Notes: generated by a model not told the origin, from the letters alone. A stretch of 63,102 nucleotides of DNA from Zygnema cylindricum (GCA_037447655.1 JBBHKE010003102.1:1-63102); one strand, 5' to 3'. Positions 24,201 to 35,477 are shown, counted from the first letter of the stretch. Numbers and translations: made by a program.

Positions 24201-25943
24201 GCTCCTACAGAATGATCTAAGCTCTCCCAGTACTTTTGGAAATCAATATCCTGCAATAAACAAGCATCAATAGCTCTTTGTAAGTCTTACAAAAGTTTGC
24301 AGCTTACTTTACTTGACACCAAAAAAAAAAACGTAATTTGCTCAGAGCGGCAATAATTTTAACAACTCTAGTTTAAACCTCAGAAGCGTAGTCTAAAGAC
24401 TGTGGAAAAAATGTGAATTAAGCAATTCCAACAAGCTTATTGGATGGATGTATCATGCGGCATAATCACTTTACATCACCAAAAGCATGATTTGTTTTTG
24501 AGAATCGATACCGCTGGCTGCCAGACGCGAAGTATGGAATGGAATGGCTTAGGATGGAGTATATCAGAACAGCAAAAAACAACAAAAAAAAAAAAAATAC
24601 AAAAAAATACACTAGTCCCTGCTATACTTCCAAGGAAAACATCTAAAAGCGTTTAAAAATCTTATAGGGGAAGTATACAAGCCCTGTAACTGCCGTTATT
24701 GGCACAGTGACCATAATATTTGTACAGAAAACTGTACAATTTTGTGAAAGCGTAACATTTTTCAGCCCACGGTGATTACTGGCTAATATGGCCAGTAACA
24801 GTATAATTACACTACTATTAGGCAAGATTTTAAGAAACAATAAAGCTCGTTATTCTACGAAAGCTGGAGGAAGTGTTGCACCTCTGGTTTTGTCCGGACT
24901 TTGTCACGTCCTTCACCTGATGTGTCAGTCTCATTTACCTGTTCCATGTTGAAAAAAAAAAAAAAATCTTAATCGCAGCATTTGGTAAGTTATAAACAAC
25001 AGACAAGAAAACCAAGGCTCGTGTGTAGACAGACAAATGCTTATATTATGGGGTACCCATATATAGCGTAACCAATTGTTTTCGCACATTTCAACTACAT
25101 ACAACACAATAGACAGGCTCTAGATTAAAACAAACAATTATCTGCCATTTTGTCTTGATTCACGTGATGAATGCTCACCAATAGAAAAATTATGCGTGCA
25201 CTGTGGTACAGTAACCATGGTAATCGTACAGAAATTCTACGACTGTGTGAAAAACGTACATCTTTCAGTACAGTTACGCTGATTACTGGCCAGTATCGCC
25301 AGTATAGTCAGTAATAGTGTACATATAATTATCCTATAATAGTTCAGATTGCTATACTAGATATATTCAAAGATTGACATGTCAAAGCTTGACATCCTTA
25401 TGATTTGTGTAAATGCAACTGCATATTGTGCCTTTTGCGGATACAGCTAATGACACTCTTCCTCATAATCGTCTGACTTCAGAGATAAAATTAGGTACAG
25501 GACCAAAAAAATACAGTACTTTAATTTTATTTACTTTTTGTCTTTCCCAGGCTATTAGAAATACATGCGGTATAAACGTCATTTTTACTCCAAAAACCTT
25601 ATGAGAACCATCCTAAAAGACCTCAAGACCTAAAAGGAAGGCAAAGGTGGCAAAAATGACAGATAAAATCTCATGCACCAAAGAAAGAGGAAAGAGAACC
25701 TACAGGCGGTTTCTTGATTTCTGCTGGCTTGACTTTCACTTTTTTCATCTTTTCCAGTCCGTTTGACAGAGGAGACTTCGGAAGGATATCAGGAGGATCA
25801 TCAGAAGCACCAGCTGCAGGTTTTCTAGAGCTAATAGGTTGAGCAATTTCTATTGGTTCAGAAACATTTGTATGAGGTGATGATAGACTTGAGCGTTTTC
25901 CATCGATAACAGAAGGAGACGAGTGTGTAGACCGAGAGAGCAT
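15258..25943 (-). CDS. alkaline/neutral invertase (GH100), 11 coding exons
   Basis: Hydrolyses sucrose to glucose and fructose at neutral pH; plant members are cytosolic or organellar. Exons in transcription order: 25943-25704, 24938-24882, 24250-24111, 23205-23031, 21131-21033, 20689-20494, 19989-19853, 19377-19220, 19008-18832, 17470-17247, 15556-15258. Every intron is GT-AG, the phases agree, and the sum is 1902 nt (633 residues and TGA). Family blocks in order: [174 protein letters not shown]. The Asp of DSGFWW and the Glu of GHEWR are the likely catalytic pair. The C-terminal RSSSW resembles the 14-3-3 site of cytosolic plant invertases. The first ATG follows an in-frame TGA; the N-terminal 80 residues are S/P/K-rich without a clear transit peptide, so a cytosolic form is likely but unproven. 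Exons 1-2 are the least certain because that region is poorly conserved. No disabling change was seen. Confidence 0.93.
16062..16510. mobile_element. hAT-like element (family 1) relic in last invertase intron
   Basis: Starts TAGTGTTGTGTATAGGTA and ends TTTTACCGATACAGCACTA. Interior has the family's CCGATA motifs. The left flank ggctattttg is repeated 15 bp beyond the right terminus, suggesting a displaced or rearranged target duplication. Confidence 0.7.
17458..17679. repeat. duplicated segment, copy 1 (includes real acceptor of invertase exon 10)
   Basis: 222 bp nearly identical to 18397-18610, differing by one 8-bp indel and a few bases. Contains the first 13 nt of exon 10 and its AG acceptor. 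The family-1 hAT fragment starts at its right end. Confidence 0.95.
17679..18391. mobile_element. hAT-like element (family 1), truncated, between duplicated segments
   Basis: Has the left terminus TAGTGTTGTGTATCGGTAAG and follows the 11496 element through the ATGGCTTTGTCCCTT and CCACGTGTCA blocks, but lacks the right inverted terminus. It lies in the intron before invertase exon 10 and separates the two copies of a 222/214-bp duplication. Confidence 0.85.
18397..18610. repeat. duplicated segment, copy 2 (decoy acceptor of invertase exon 10)
   Basis: 214-bp copy of 17458-17679. On the gene's strand it presents the same ...GGGGTCAG acceptor and the first exon bases GGTGGTTTGCAATT before the real exon, then runs into the hAT fragment. 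It is therefore a ready-made decoy 3' splice site. Confidence 0.9.
20164..20570 (-). repeat. three tandem copies of the 3' end and donor of invertase exon 6
   Basis: The genuine exon end and donor lie in 20473-20570. Diverged copies lie at 20303-20398 and 20164-20260, each carrying the CCGGATTCTGGTGGATC-like exon bases and an ACAGGT or ACCGGT donor-like site. The copies are separated by C/T-rich tracts on the plus strand. The spacing is about 140-170 bp. Confidence 0.9.
21364..21425 (+). repeat. G/A-rich tract in invertase intron
   Basis: Purine-rich stretch of GGGAGAG/GAAAAAG type within the intron upstream of exon 5. No coding support. Confidence 0.6.
21805..22010. mobile_element. MITE-like element in invertase intron
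   Basis: Begins CTACACTGTCCATCGCTGTTAGCAC and ends with the inverse-like ...TAACCATGGGCAGTGTAG. The interior has paired AGTGTTA/TAACACT motifs. A half copy with a GCGATGGGCATTGTAG end lies near 18640-18770. Confidence 0.6.
22432..22700. repeat. two tandem ~134-bp units with C/T-rich tracts
   Basis: Unit 1 starts CAACAATTAACAACATCATT near 22436 and unit 2 starts CAACAATTAATAACGTCATT near 22569. Each continues through CTCTGGCCCGGGCTC and a long TCCCTTTCC-type tract. Lies in the intron between invertase exons 4 and 5. Confidence 0.9.
23932..24038. mobile_element. small palindromic MITE (TTACTGGC family), copy 1
   Basis: Left GCATTTACTGGTTTTACTGG and right CCAGTAACACCATTAAACGC are inverted; the centre pairs GTACA with TGTAC. 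Located in an invertase intron, with related copies in two other introns of the same gene. Confidence 0.65.
24672..24815. mobile_element. small palindromic MITE (TTACTGGC family), copy 2
   Basis: Shares the GATTACTGGC...GGCCAGTAAC end and the TTTGTACAGAAAACTGTACA centre with copies at 23932 and 25190. Located in the intron between invertase exons 2 and 3. Confidence 0.55.
25190..25325. mobile_element. small palindromic MITE (TTACTGGC family), copy 3
   Basis: Contains ATCGTACAGAAATTCTACGA at the centre and GATTACTGGCCAGTA at the right side, matching the two other intronic copies. Located in invertase intron 1. Confidence 0.55.
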
Positions 25944-26990
25944 AGCTTCTCAGTTGTACGGAGATAAGAATAAAGAACTTTTAATCAAATAAAACACGTT
26001 AAGGAGCTTAAATAATATAAAAAAGGTTCAAAAGCCTATGATGAACGAAATCTAAAAAAATATATGGAATTTTCCTTTCATAGACACATGCAAAAATAAA
26101 ATAATGACCAAAGAAATAGAAACAGCTTTGAAAAAAACTAAAAAAGGCCGCCTCTTGGCCAGAGAGAAATGAAGAGTGAAGGCAAAGGGAGCTGGAGACA
26201 ATCACTGCAGCTTTACTTCCAGCAGAAAACAAGTAACAACTGTTACGTGACGCTCAAATTTTGGAGTGGCTGACCTTTCAAATGGTATTCCCTCGTTCCA
26301 AGTCTGAACAGAAACCAAGTAAATAACCAGATTATTGATGTGAACAGGAGTATTTACTTCAACACGTGGCGGGCAGCGAAAGCTCAGGCTGGCCCTTTTG
26401 AGATTACAGGGAGTCCTAATGTAGACATAAAATCTGGAATTATGATACGTGGCGGACAGGGGACGTTCGAGAAGCTCCAACTTTTCTGGACGAACTCCTT
26501 TTGACAAAGATCCTGGTAGAGATATGCTGTGACCGAGGGACCAAAGATTTGCTTGGTCGAAGGACGTGGCAGCAATCGATTGCTATTCATCGTACTTTGT
26601 TACAGGAAAAGACAAGATTTATTAAAGACCATCAGTAGGAAAATTTGTCGAGACTGTAACCCCCAAAGCGGCCGGTCAGTACAAAACGTGAAAATGACAG
26701 AGTGAAACTTTTGACATGGGCGGTGCTGCAGTTCCTAGCTGTTCGTAATCAGTATCCCGCGAGTGCGATGGCCGCTCAATAGGGCGCCGTCTCATGCTAT
26801 GCCAAAACTATAAATTTCAATTCTCTAGCAATTTGTCTTATGCGTACTCACAAGCACGTCCGTACATTTACAGTTGTGTCCTTTCAGAAATTTCCACCAC
26901 TCTCCACGCGATGAGGGGAAATAATTTTCATTCGGCCCTTCATACAGGGAACATTCATATCGACCCACTAGAATCTTCGTTATAGACACG
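25944..26990. other. upstream region of invertase, no further gene seen
   Basis: Lies 5' of the invertase start and probably holds its 5' UTR and promoter. Frames of about 70-100 codons at 26202-26590 have no recognised motif. I could not place a TATA box or transcription start. Confidence 0.35.
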
Positions 26991-26994
26991 AAAT

Positions 26995-27840
26995 CTAAAT
27001 CGGAGCTAAGAGACGACGAAACATGACCGTACAAATGAATTGCCGTACAGAATCGAGATAGTACACAACCGTGAGTTTTGGCCGTACGGCAAAACCTGAC
27101 TGTACAAGCACTTTACAGAGCTTGACCGTACATTATCGTTACCGTATAGAACTGTGACCGTGCAGAAATGCGACCGTCTGAACGTGACCGTACAAAAGAC
27201 TGATCGTGACGGTACAGTAACGTGACTGTACATATCGTTCTGGCACAGGACAAACTGTCCACAACCGTGACCGTACATACACGTTACCGTATAAAAACGT
27301 GACTGTAAAAAAACGTGACACTACAAGATCGTGGCCGCATTGAAACGTGACATTGTTTGTTAGTGATTGTTAGTGTTGGGTATCGGGTAAATTCATATCG
27401 CGATAATCTCGATATTCGACATATCGAATATCGATCGAGCAGATTCCTCGATATGTCGTACCGGGACCAACATAAATTATCGCGATATATATCGCAAAAA
27501 ATGGGTGTCCGTACAGTTCAAGTACGGAAAATCGTGCAGTGCCACGGATCGCTACGCTGGGGGGGGTGGGGTTTGGAAAAAAAAATAGTGAAAAAAATAT
27601 ATATCGCATAAATATCCAGACATTTAGCTTCTAGGTACATGGATTAGATATATCGATTATCGGATACCTAAAATTCGATATATATCGAATATTGGCAATT
27701 GGTCTTTGATACCCAACACTAGTGATTGTAAGGAAACTCATATAGAAACGGGGTACTAAATTGTGACATTACAAGAATGTGACAAATAAAAATCAGATTG
27801 TAATTAAACGTGACAATTTCAAACGTGATTGTACATAAAT
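26995..27840 (+). repeat. degenerate CGTGACCGTACA short repeat field
   Basis: More than 20 imperfect copies of an approximately 12-bp motif CGTGACCGTACA, spaced about 15-25 bp apart. Interrupted by a hAT-like element at 27371-27721, with further weak copies beyond the next two insertions (28290-28306 and 29449-29490). The three insertions therefore landed in one older repeat-bearing sequence. Confidence 0.75.
27371..27721. mobile_element. hAT-like non-autonomous element, 351 bp
   Basis: Ends TAGTGTTGGGTATCGGG and GATACCCAACACTA, flanked by the 8-bp duplication gtgattgt at 27363-27370 and 27722-27729. The interior has repeated TATCGCGATA/ATCGATA motifs. A shorter relative of the family-1 elements, with no coding capacity. 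Confidence 0.9.
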
Positions 27841-28284
27841 TAGTGTTGTGTATCGGTAGCCATTTGCCTATATCCAATATGCCCCTTTTTCTCGCCTACC
27901 AATAATTGATATATTGGCACGATATACTGGTATTGGCGTTATCGCAATAAGAAAACAATATTATCGGTTTTTTATCGCAATAACACTAGATCGATAAATA
28001 TCGGCGATAATTGTACAAATTATTATGTTTTACTGAACTTATGTTCTTTCGTTATAAAGAGTACGGAACAGATTGTAATACGTGGCATGTCACGCTTTGT
28101 CGAGTGAAAAATATAATACAATTTATTATAACGTACTATTATATAGCGTACTATATTTTTTTCCACTTATCGTTGATAAGGAATTTGTTGGTCTTGGAGC
28201 GATATATCAGGACCCCTCACCGTTCGACAACCGATAACTATCGGTATCAATTTTATCGCGATATGTTTCTTACCAATACACTAC
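27841..28284. mobile_element. hAT-like element (family 1), diverged
   Basis: Starts TAGTGTTGTGTATCGGTAG and ends TTCTTACCAATACACTA with CCGATA-type motifs inside. The flanking duplication is not clean (acataaat against cacatata), consistent with age. Confidence 0.65.
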
Positions 28285-28312
28285 ACATATAATTGTGATC
28301 GTACCAGAAGTT

Positions 28313-29448
28313 TGTTGATATTTGAGTATTTTCTAGGTCTGTATTAGGATAGAAAAGAGCAGAGGCAGTCTGCCTCTAACTCCCCTCTCCAAGCCCCCAC
28401 ATTTGTCGTAGTCACTGAAGGCTAGATAAGGAGCTAGAGCCATGGCTGCCTAAAGCTCACTAGAGAAGACAGGGGGTGAAGTAGGTAGATTTACCAAAAG
28501 GTACTTGACGGACCCAGGAATTGATCTTGATACCTGTCGTCTGTCGAGTCAACCGTAGCCGATAGCTTTGTCCATTTAGTCTAGGATTAGTCCAATGGTA
28601 TAATGGGTTTGATATGTATTTAAACATGTATACGTAGGTTTTTCCATATAACTAGATTACGATTTGTAGGGCATAGAAACAGTTGTACTATTAGTACTTG
28701 ACGAAACAAATAGGACGGACAGTTGTTTCGAAGGTCCGTATTAAATACCGATATAAATCGGACGGCCGTGGTTAGCGCCCGCTTTGCGGAAAGGACAATT
28801 TGGCGGTTTGCGGACTCCGCCACTCCAAATGACACGTGGCAACATCGTACGGGTTTACGGAGTCTCCGGAACGGAAGACAACAAATCCGGATATGACAAA
28901 TGTCGCATAATGGCGACGTCGTCCACTGTCCGTACAGAAAGTACACCGACATCTGTACTTTCTTGTACGTACAGTCCTGTGATTGGTCAGTACCTCAGTA
29001 CTAGGGTTTTGAGAGGGTTTAGGACTTAGAATATTTTGGGTAGTTAGCCGCCTCTCCCAGATAGCATCTTGTATAAAAGGCAAACTTTGGCCAGCCATAA
29101 CAATCGATTCAGTTGGTCGTTTTTTCAGTGATTCTTTTTGCTGCGGACTCAGGGGAGTCCAAGCTACACAAGGGTGTAGTTAGTCAGAGTTTTTGCCTGC
29201 TTTGGTGGCTATATTTTTAAGGGAAATTCAAAGTGGGTGAATTTGTCCAAATCTCATATTCTAACTTTGCATTATGTGGTGGAATTAAGCACACATAAAT
29301 TCTTATTTCACAGGGGTGAAGCTGTAATGGGGCTTTGATTGTCAAGGGGTCAATCATTTGGGTTTATATAAACTTGGAGTCGGCACTATCTAGATTAGCT
29401 TCTTTTGATCTGCGAATTCTGTGTGGCAATGGAGCCCATAGAGTTTCA
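28313..29448 (+). mobile_element. solo LTR of a Ty1/copia-type element
   Basis: TGTTGATATTTGAG...GAGTTTCA, flanked by the 5-bp duplication aagtt at 28308-28312 and 29449-29453. Related along its length to the LTRs of the complete copia at 34429-40879 and to the solo LTRs at 43844-46343. A TATAAAA box lies at 29072-29078. With no internal domain and an intact target duplication it is a solo LTR made by LTR-LTR recombination. Confidence 0.88.
29072..29078 (+). promoter_or_regulatory. TATA box of copia-type LTR
   Basis: TATAAAA within GTATAAAAGGC. The same context appears in the other LTR copies (for example TTTGTATAAATTGG near 42858), marking the probable U3/R promoter. Confidence 0.6.
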
Positions 29449-29453
29449 AAGTT

Positions 29454-30756
29454 GACCTTAAGTAAACGTGACCTCAAACCTAATGGTACAACAAGCGAAA
29501 CAACATAAAGAGAAGGAGAAACGAATAAGGGGGACGAGGAAGTATTAGGGAGAGAGCAAGGGAGAGAGGCAGAAAAAGGGAGAGAGTTGGAGAGAACAGA
29601 AAAAAAAGAGGAAAAGAGAGGGAGAGAAAAACTACCGTTTTCACCTTTTCTCTATCTTTCTCCATCCTTCCCTCTCTCCCTCCCTCTTTCCTTTCCTCCT
29701 CCCCTTGGATTTCGGGTTTCAAGCTTAAGTTTGAGAGATCAAGGTAAAATATTATTCTCATATGTACGCATCGGAGGGGTTTGTTTATAACCATCATATA
29801 AAGTATAGCACATCCAAACCAAATCGTCAAATTAAGTATATCACATCGATAATGGTGTAATAAATTATATAAATATTGTCTTGTTGCAAGTTATCGGCAT
29901 ACCGCATTGAAAAAGACGAAAACATTCGTATTAGTTCATCACATCTCATCCGTATCTTCACATCGTATCGGTTTCATCAGATCACCCTAATATCATATCG
30001 TATCGTGAAAATAAAAAATATCGAAGCAATGCATCGCATCAACAACCATGTATTTGTTGGTGCCATCAGAAGCCCAATTACTCTGGTGTCGATGCGATAC
30101 GATACACATATCTAATAGGTGTTATGGTATCTTAAGTTGTAAATCATTTATGTTAACAATTGTTAGACCTTTTCCTCTTTATGTTTCTAATGTTTATGTT
30201 AAAATATGTAACAAGTGACCACCACATCTTTTATTACTTTGGTAAATGGTCATGCACATAAACCATGAAAAGAAAAAATATTATTTACTTTATCAAACGG
30301 CTATATATATATCAGCCACAAAAGGTTAATAAACAAAAAAAAGCAACCTTTCCTATTAGATTTCACCACGCTCTTCACAAATGAAGTTGTCTTAACATTA
30401 GTAACTTTAAAATATAGATCATGAATGATTGATGTCTTTAACAACAACATTAGTTAACATCTTTTTCATGCTGTTTAACATAAAAAAGTAAAACTATTGT
30501 GTTTCCTTTTATGTTTGTTCTAATATAGTAAGCGATTAAAAAATTGTCCACGTGTGGACTTCCATGAAAATTAATAACACAAAATTGTTTGAATCGTGAA
30601 ATAAAAAAAATCACGACAACATAACAATACTCATCAAAAGGCAAGAAAAGATTTTGATAAAAGTCAAAGATGAAACTGGAGCTTTTCAACATTATAAAGG
30701 GGAGACATGTCCCTCATTCATTCACTCTATTTGTCCCACTAAATCCCTATGAGAAG
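29454..30756. other. no gene seen; purine block next to pyrimidine block
   Basis: Holds G/A-rich DNA at 29505-29630 directly followed by C/T-rich DNA at 29635-29705, then AT-rich sequence with no supported gene. Confidence 0.5.
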
Positions 30757-31295
30757 TGTTAAAATCACTAGATTTATGTAACAGGGTTACAGAATTGGGT
30801 ACTTAGTAGTTAGGGCTAGGCTACTATAGTTACGATTTCAGAGCAGCGCAGTTGCGATGCCAGAGCAGCGCAGCTGCGATTCCAGACCAGCCCAGCATAG
30901 CAGCATAGCAACTTAGCGGCGTAGCAACTAGTAGCGCAGCGGCGTAGCAGCGCAGCATAGCAACGCCGCAATTGTGTAGATTGAACTGTATAGTTCTAGA
31001 AGGAAATTTGGATAGATCTTGGATTGGCCGCGAAGGTCCACGTGTACAGCTGTATAGTACTAAGTTGACCAGCAGTTAGCTAGTTTAAATAGACAAGTAG
31101 ACCTAGTGAATAAGGGACCGGAAGTAGACCTGAAATAGACTTACGCAGCTAGCGCAATCTTGTACTCTCTTTTCAATTAATAAAGCCCAACCCTGTCTGC
31201 GAGTTCTGTGTGCTCCTGCTTTTGCTACGGGGAGATCCTTGGTGTTTTCCGCTGTGCATTGTGACGTATTGTGGGGTGTTGTTACCTCTTTTACA
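30757..31295 (+). mobile_element. 5' LTR of Ty3/gypsy element
   Basis: Begins TGTTAAAATCACTAG and ends CTCTTTTACA just before the primer-binding site. It includes a GCAGCGTAGCA-type repeat block (30840-30985) in presumptive U3 and an AATAAA at 31178-31183. The partner 3' LTR is not in the window, so the boundaries rest on TG/CA ends and the adjacent primer site. Confidence 0.75.
30840..30985 (+). repeat. degenerate GCAGCGTAGCA repeat in gypsy LTR
   Basis: About a dozen imperfect 10-11 bp units of the CAGCGCAG/TAGCAGCGTAG type, much more GC-rich than the surroundings. Probably U3 enhancer-like repeats of the LTR. Confidence 0.75.
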
Positions 31296-31296
31296 C

Positions 31297-31308
31297 TGGT
31301 ATCAAAGC
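31297..31308 (+). other. gypsy primer-binding site (initiator tRNA-Met type)
   Basis: TGGTATCAAAGC starts 2 bp after the LTR end and differs by one base from the usual plant TGGTATCAGAGC site. Confidence 0.8.
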
Positions 31309-31329
31309 TGTTACCCGTGACTCGACAGC

Positions 31330-34300
31330 ATGGATGAACACGGTGTATCCACTGCAGAAATGTTGGCGCAAGTTCTCAGGGAGTTGGAAAGTGTGAGATT
31401 ACAGAATACGCAGCTGAGTAACACCGTCATGGCCTTGGAGACGCGTCTAGGGGAGCGACCTCATGGAGGCATCGAGAGAGACTGCCGGAGACCGAAATTA
31501 CGGCTTCCCGACGAGTTTGACCCTGCAAGACACAAGAACCTTGACTCATGGCTATTCTCCGTGGCGAACTATCTTGAGAATTTTCCTAGCCTATCGGATC
31601 GTGAGAAGATTCACTACGCGGGTGGTCTTCTTAAAGGGGCAGCGGGGGCTTGGTGGAGAACATTGGTAGAGGACGATGAGTCACCGACCGTCTGGGCGCT
31701 CTTCGTTCAACTCCTCGGCGACACTTGGCAGCCTGTCAACACGGTAAAGGCAGCGAGAGATAAGATCGCAGTATTGAAGCAACGAACTTCAGTGATGGAG
31801 TTTACGCAGAGGTTCTTGGAGTGCAAGGTTCAAATACCTACGATGACGGAGGATGAAGCCGTGGATCGTTTCGTGAAGGGGCTTAAGTCGTCTATTCGTA
31901 GAGATGTGGAGCAATGGCTTGCTCGGGAAAGCACAACTCCCCCTCTCCCAGCAATCATCAAGTTTGCGGAGCGGACCGATTCGGTCAACTTCAACCTCCG
32001 GAGACCTTATCACTACGGGTCGAGCAGTAGCGGAGGAAACCGACGAGACGAAGGTCCAACCCCCATGGAGCTCGGCGCAATTAATGAGGATAAGGAAGCG
32101 GTCAACGTCCTGCGGAAAAAGAAGAAAACCACCAAGACCAAGACCAATGACTTGTCCCCCGAGGAAATCCAACGGAGGAGGCAAAATGGCCTATGCTTCC
32201 AGTGCGGTTCTCCGGATCACATGGCTCGGGAGTGTCCAAAACGGAAAGACCCCAAAAAGGGAAAACTTACCGTTATGAGGTTAGCCGGAGAAGGAGGTGA
32301 CCCTTTGATATTTCGGGGTCAAATAGGAGTGAGTGCAGCTGACTTCATGGTGGACTCCGGAGCGTCGGGGAACTTCATTAACGAGGCGACGGTGAAAAGG
32401 TTGAAACTTCCTCTTGTGGTACTACATAATCCTCAGTCGGTGCAATTGGCCGACGGCAGTTCCCTATCAATCACCCATCGTACCCCGAGGTTGCGCGTCG
32501 GCATTGGGAAATTCCGATGGTACGACACGCTTCATGTATTACCTCTTGGGGATCATGAGGTAATATTGGGGAAGCCGTGGCTGCAAAAATGGAATCCGAC
32601 GATTGATTGGAGAAGTGGCGCCATGAGAGTGAAGAAAGGTGAAGAAGAGTTTGAGGTAACACCGGGAACGGCTGGCAAGGGAACGAAAGAGGGACGCCTG
32701 CTTTCGGCCTTACAGCTTAAGAGGGCACTCAAGAAAGGGGAAACGATTTATATGGCGGTCGTCCAGCCAATGGAGGAGGCGAAGGAGGAGATCCCGGAAG
32801 AATGGAAAAAGAAGGACCCCGACTTCGACTCCAAAGAAAGTGACGACATTGGAAAGACTTCCGAAGAGGCCCCGGAAGTCGTGGCAAAACTTCTCGAGGA
32901 GTACGCAGATGTATTTCCCCCGAAGCTCCCCGAAGGATTACCTCCGAAGCGCGAAGTGGACCATAAAATAGAGCTTGTTCCTGGAGCGGTACCTCCGGCT
33001 AATCGGATGTACAAGATGAGCTACACCGAGTTGGACGAATTGAAAAAGCAACTCGCGGAGTTGGTCGAAGCCGGAGCAATCGAACCAAGCAAGTCACCGT
33101 ATGGAGCCCCCGTTCTCTTTGTGAACAAGAAAGATGGAGGTTTCCGTATGTGTGTAGACTACCGAGCGCTGAACAAGTTAACGGTGAAGAATGCGTACCC
33201 CCTACCGAGGATAGACGAATTGTTGGATCGACTTCGAGGTGCCAAATATTTTTCGAAAATAGACTTGCGGAGCGGTTACCACCAGATCAGAATTGCCGAG
33301 GAGGATGTGGAAAAGACAGCGTTCAGAACTCGATACGGTCATTTCCAGTTTCGGGTAATGCCGTTCGGGTTGACTAACGCACCGGCGACCTTTATGCATT
33401 TAATGAATTCCATCTTTCGGCAATATCTGGACGCGTTTGTGATCGTCTTCTTAGATGACATATTGGTGTATAGCCGAACGCAGGAGGAGCATATGGAGCA
33501 CTTACGGACGGTCCTCCAAGTCCTTCGGGAGCATAAGTTATACGCAAAAAGAAGTAAATGTGACTTCTTTAAGGAGAAGATTGACTTTTTAGGCCATGTG
33601 GTGAGCCGGGACGGGATCGCAGTGGATCCAAACAAGACTAGGGCAGTTAAGGAGTGGCCGCAGCCTGCGAATATTACGGAGTTACGAAGCTTTCTCGGAC
33701 TATGCTCCTATTATCGACGTTTTGTCGAAGGTTTCGCAAAAATCGCTGCACTGCTCACGGAATTGCTCAAGAACGATGCGCCCTATGATTGGAAAGCGGC
33801 GCAAGGAACGACCTTTAACACACTAAAGGAGCGGTTGGTTACCGCCCCTGTGCTAGCTGTTCCCGATCCGGACTTACCTTGGACGATAATCACTGACGCT
33901 AGCGATATGGCTATTGGAGCGATCCTTATGCAAGATCAAGGAAAAGGCCTTCAACCCATCGCCTACGACAGTCGCAAACTAAAGGCAGCAGAGTTAAACT
34001 GGGCTACCCATGAGAAGGAAACAATAGCTATTATCAATGCGCTGGAGGTTTGGAAGTGTTACGTTCAGGGAAAACGGATCACGGTTATCAGGATCACCAC
34101 GCCTTACAATATCTCCAAACCCAGCCGAAGTTGTCCAAGAAACAAGTGCGCTGGATGACGTTTTGCAAACCTTCGGTCCAGAACTTGTTGTTGAATATAA
34201 GCCGGGAAAAATGAACCCGGCGGATGCGCTGTCAAGAAGACCTGACATTGCTGCGCCGGCAGCGGAGCAACAACTGCAAGCACCGCAGCAGAGGAACGGA

Positions 34301-34430
34301 GACTGTGAAAGAGAAAAGCGCAGCGTTGACCGAAGCGCAAAATCAGAAGCTCAGCGCAGTCACCAGTACGGTGCAAGTGGACGAACAGTGGTTAAGGCGG
34401 ATAAAGGCCGCCTACGGCGATGATGGTTTG
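31330..34430 (+). pseudogene. Ty3/gypsy gag-pol, frameshifted and 3'-truncated
   Basis: A single 942-codon frame fuses Gag and Pol. Gag has a CCHC knuckle, [14 protein letters not shown], near residue 289. Protease DSGASGNF is near residue 341. Reverse transcriptase has [35 protein letters not shown] and the catalytic FLDDILVYS near residue 706. RNase H starts at [10 protein letters not shown] near residue 854. The frame breaks near 34095 and again near 34150 inside RNase H; the rest is readable in other frames ([13 protein letters not shown], then PADALSRRPD). Sequence stops at the copia LTR at 34429, so integrase and the 3' LTR are absent. The long open frame suggests insertion in the not very distant past, but the element can no longer move by itself. 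Confidence 0.9.
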
Positions 34431-35477
34431 TAACTCTGAGACCTCCATAAGTCCTCAGAGTGGACAGCTTCCAAGAAGCCTCTAGGATAATCCTGACCCC
34501 TTTGTGTTTAAGAAAAAATAACTGCCACCCTGGCAGACAAAAACTCTGACCAACTTCACCCCTGTGAAGGCAAGACTCCCCTGAGTCGATAGCAAAAAGA
34601 ATCTCTGAATTTGCTCCCCTGAGCAGTAAGTTATGGAGGGTCAAAGTTGACCTTTTGTACAGAAGCTCTCTGGGAGAGGGGGTCCTATCTTCTAATTTTT
34701 CTAAGTCCTATCTCTCTCACAGACTCTATCTACTGATGTACGAAACCAATCAGAATTGAGTTCCGTACGCAAAAGTACAGCTGCCGGTGTACTTTATGTA
34801 CGGACATTGTACGACATGGCCAAAATGTCGACACATGTCAAATCCGGATTCGGTGCCATAATCTCCGGAGATTCCACAATCTAACGGAATTTCGCCACGT
34901 GTCATCCGATGTGGCGATGGAGACAAACCACCGAAATCTTCCTCTGCGATCTCGGCGCTAATCTCGGCCGTCCGATTAAAGTCGGCTTTAATCGTAGCCG
35001 TAATAAATACATGCGCGGTATTTGTTTCATTTACGAAACAAATGCGCGGTACTGATTTGTGTCCGTACTGTAAGTCGTACATTTATATTTTACTGGATCT
35101 ATGTATCCCGTAATTCATTTCAGTTAAATGGTTTATCGCACGCATAATCATTTAAATAAATATCAAACTATATAGTACGTAACACTACTGCTAGACTTAA
35201 CGGCTAAGGCTACCGGCTACTTCCTATCTGCCGGCCGGCAGGTACATGGATCAAATCCTCCCGCCGGCAAATACCTTTTAATTAAATAAATAAACCCTAA
35301 CATAAAATTCCCGTAAACCTCAGGATAGCCAAGGTAGCCATGGCTCTAGCTTCCTCTCCAATTTCTCAGTGACTGCGACAAGTTTGAGAGTTGGAGAGAG
35401 AAGTTAGAGATAGACTGCCTCGACTTCTATATTTCTTTTCAGACCTAGAAAATACTAATAAACCATTAGTTTCTACA
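34429..35477 (-). repeat. copia 3' LTR
   Basis: Plus strand begins TGTAACTCTGAG and ends GTTTCTACA. Contains CCACGTGTCA near 34900 and is nearly identical to 39830-40879. Confidence 0.9.

Noticed and set aside
29587-29790. Frame over the purine/pyrimidine block as a small gene
   Set aside because: Composition is dictated by the simple sequence; no motif and no support.
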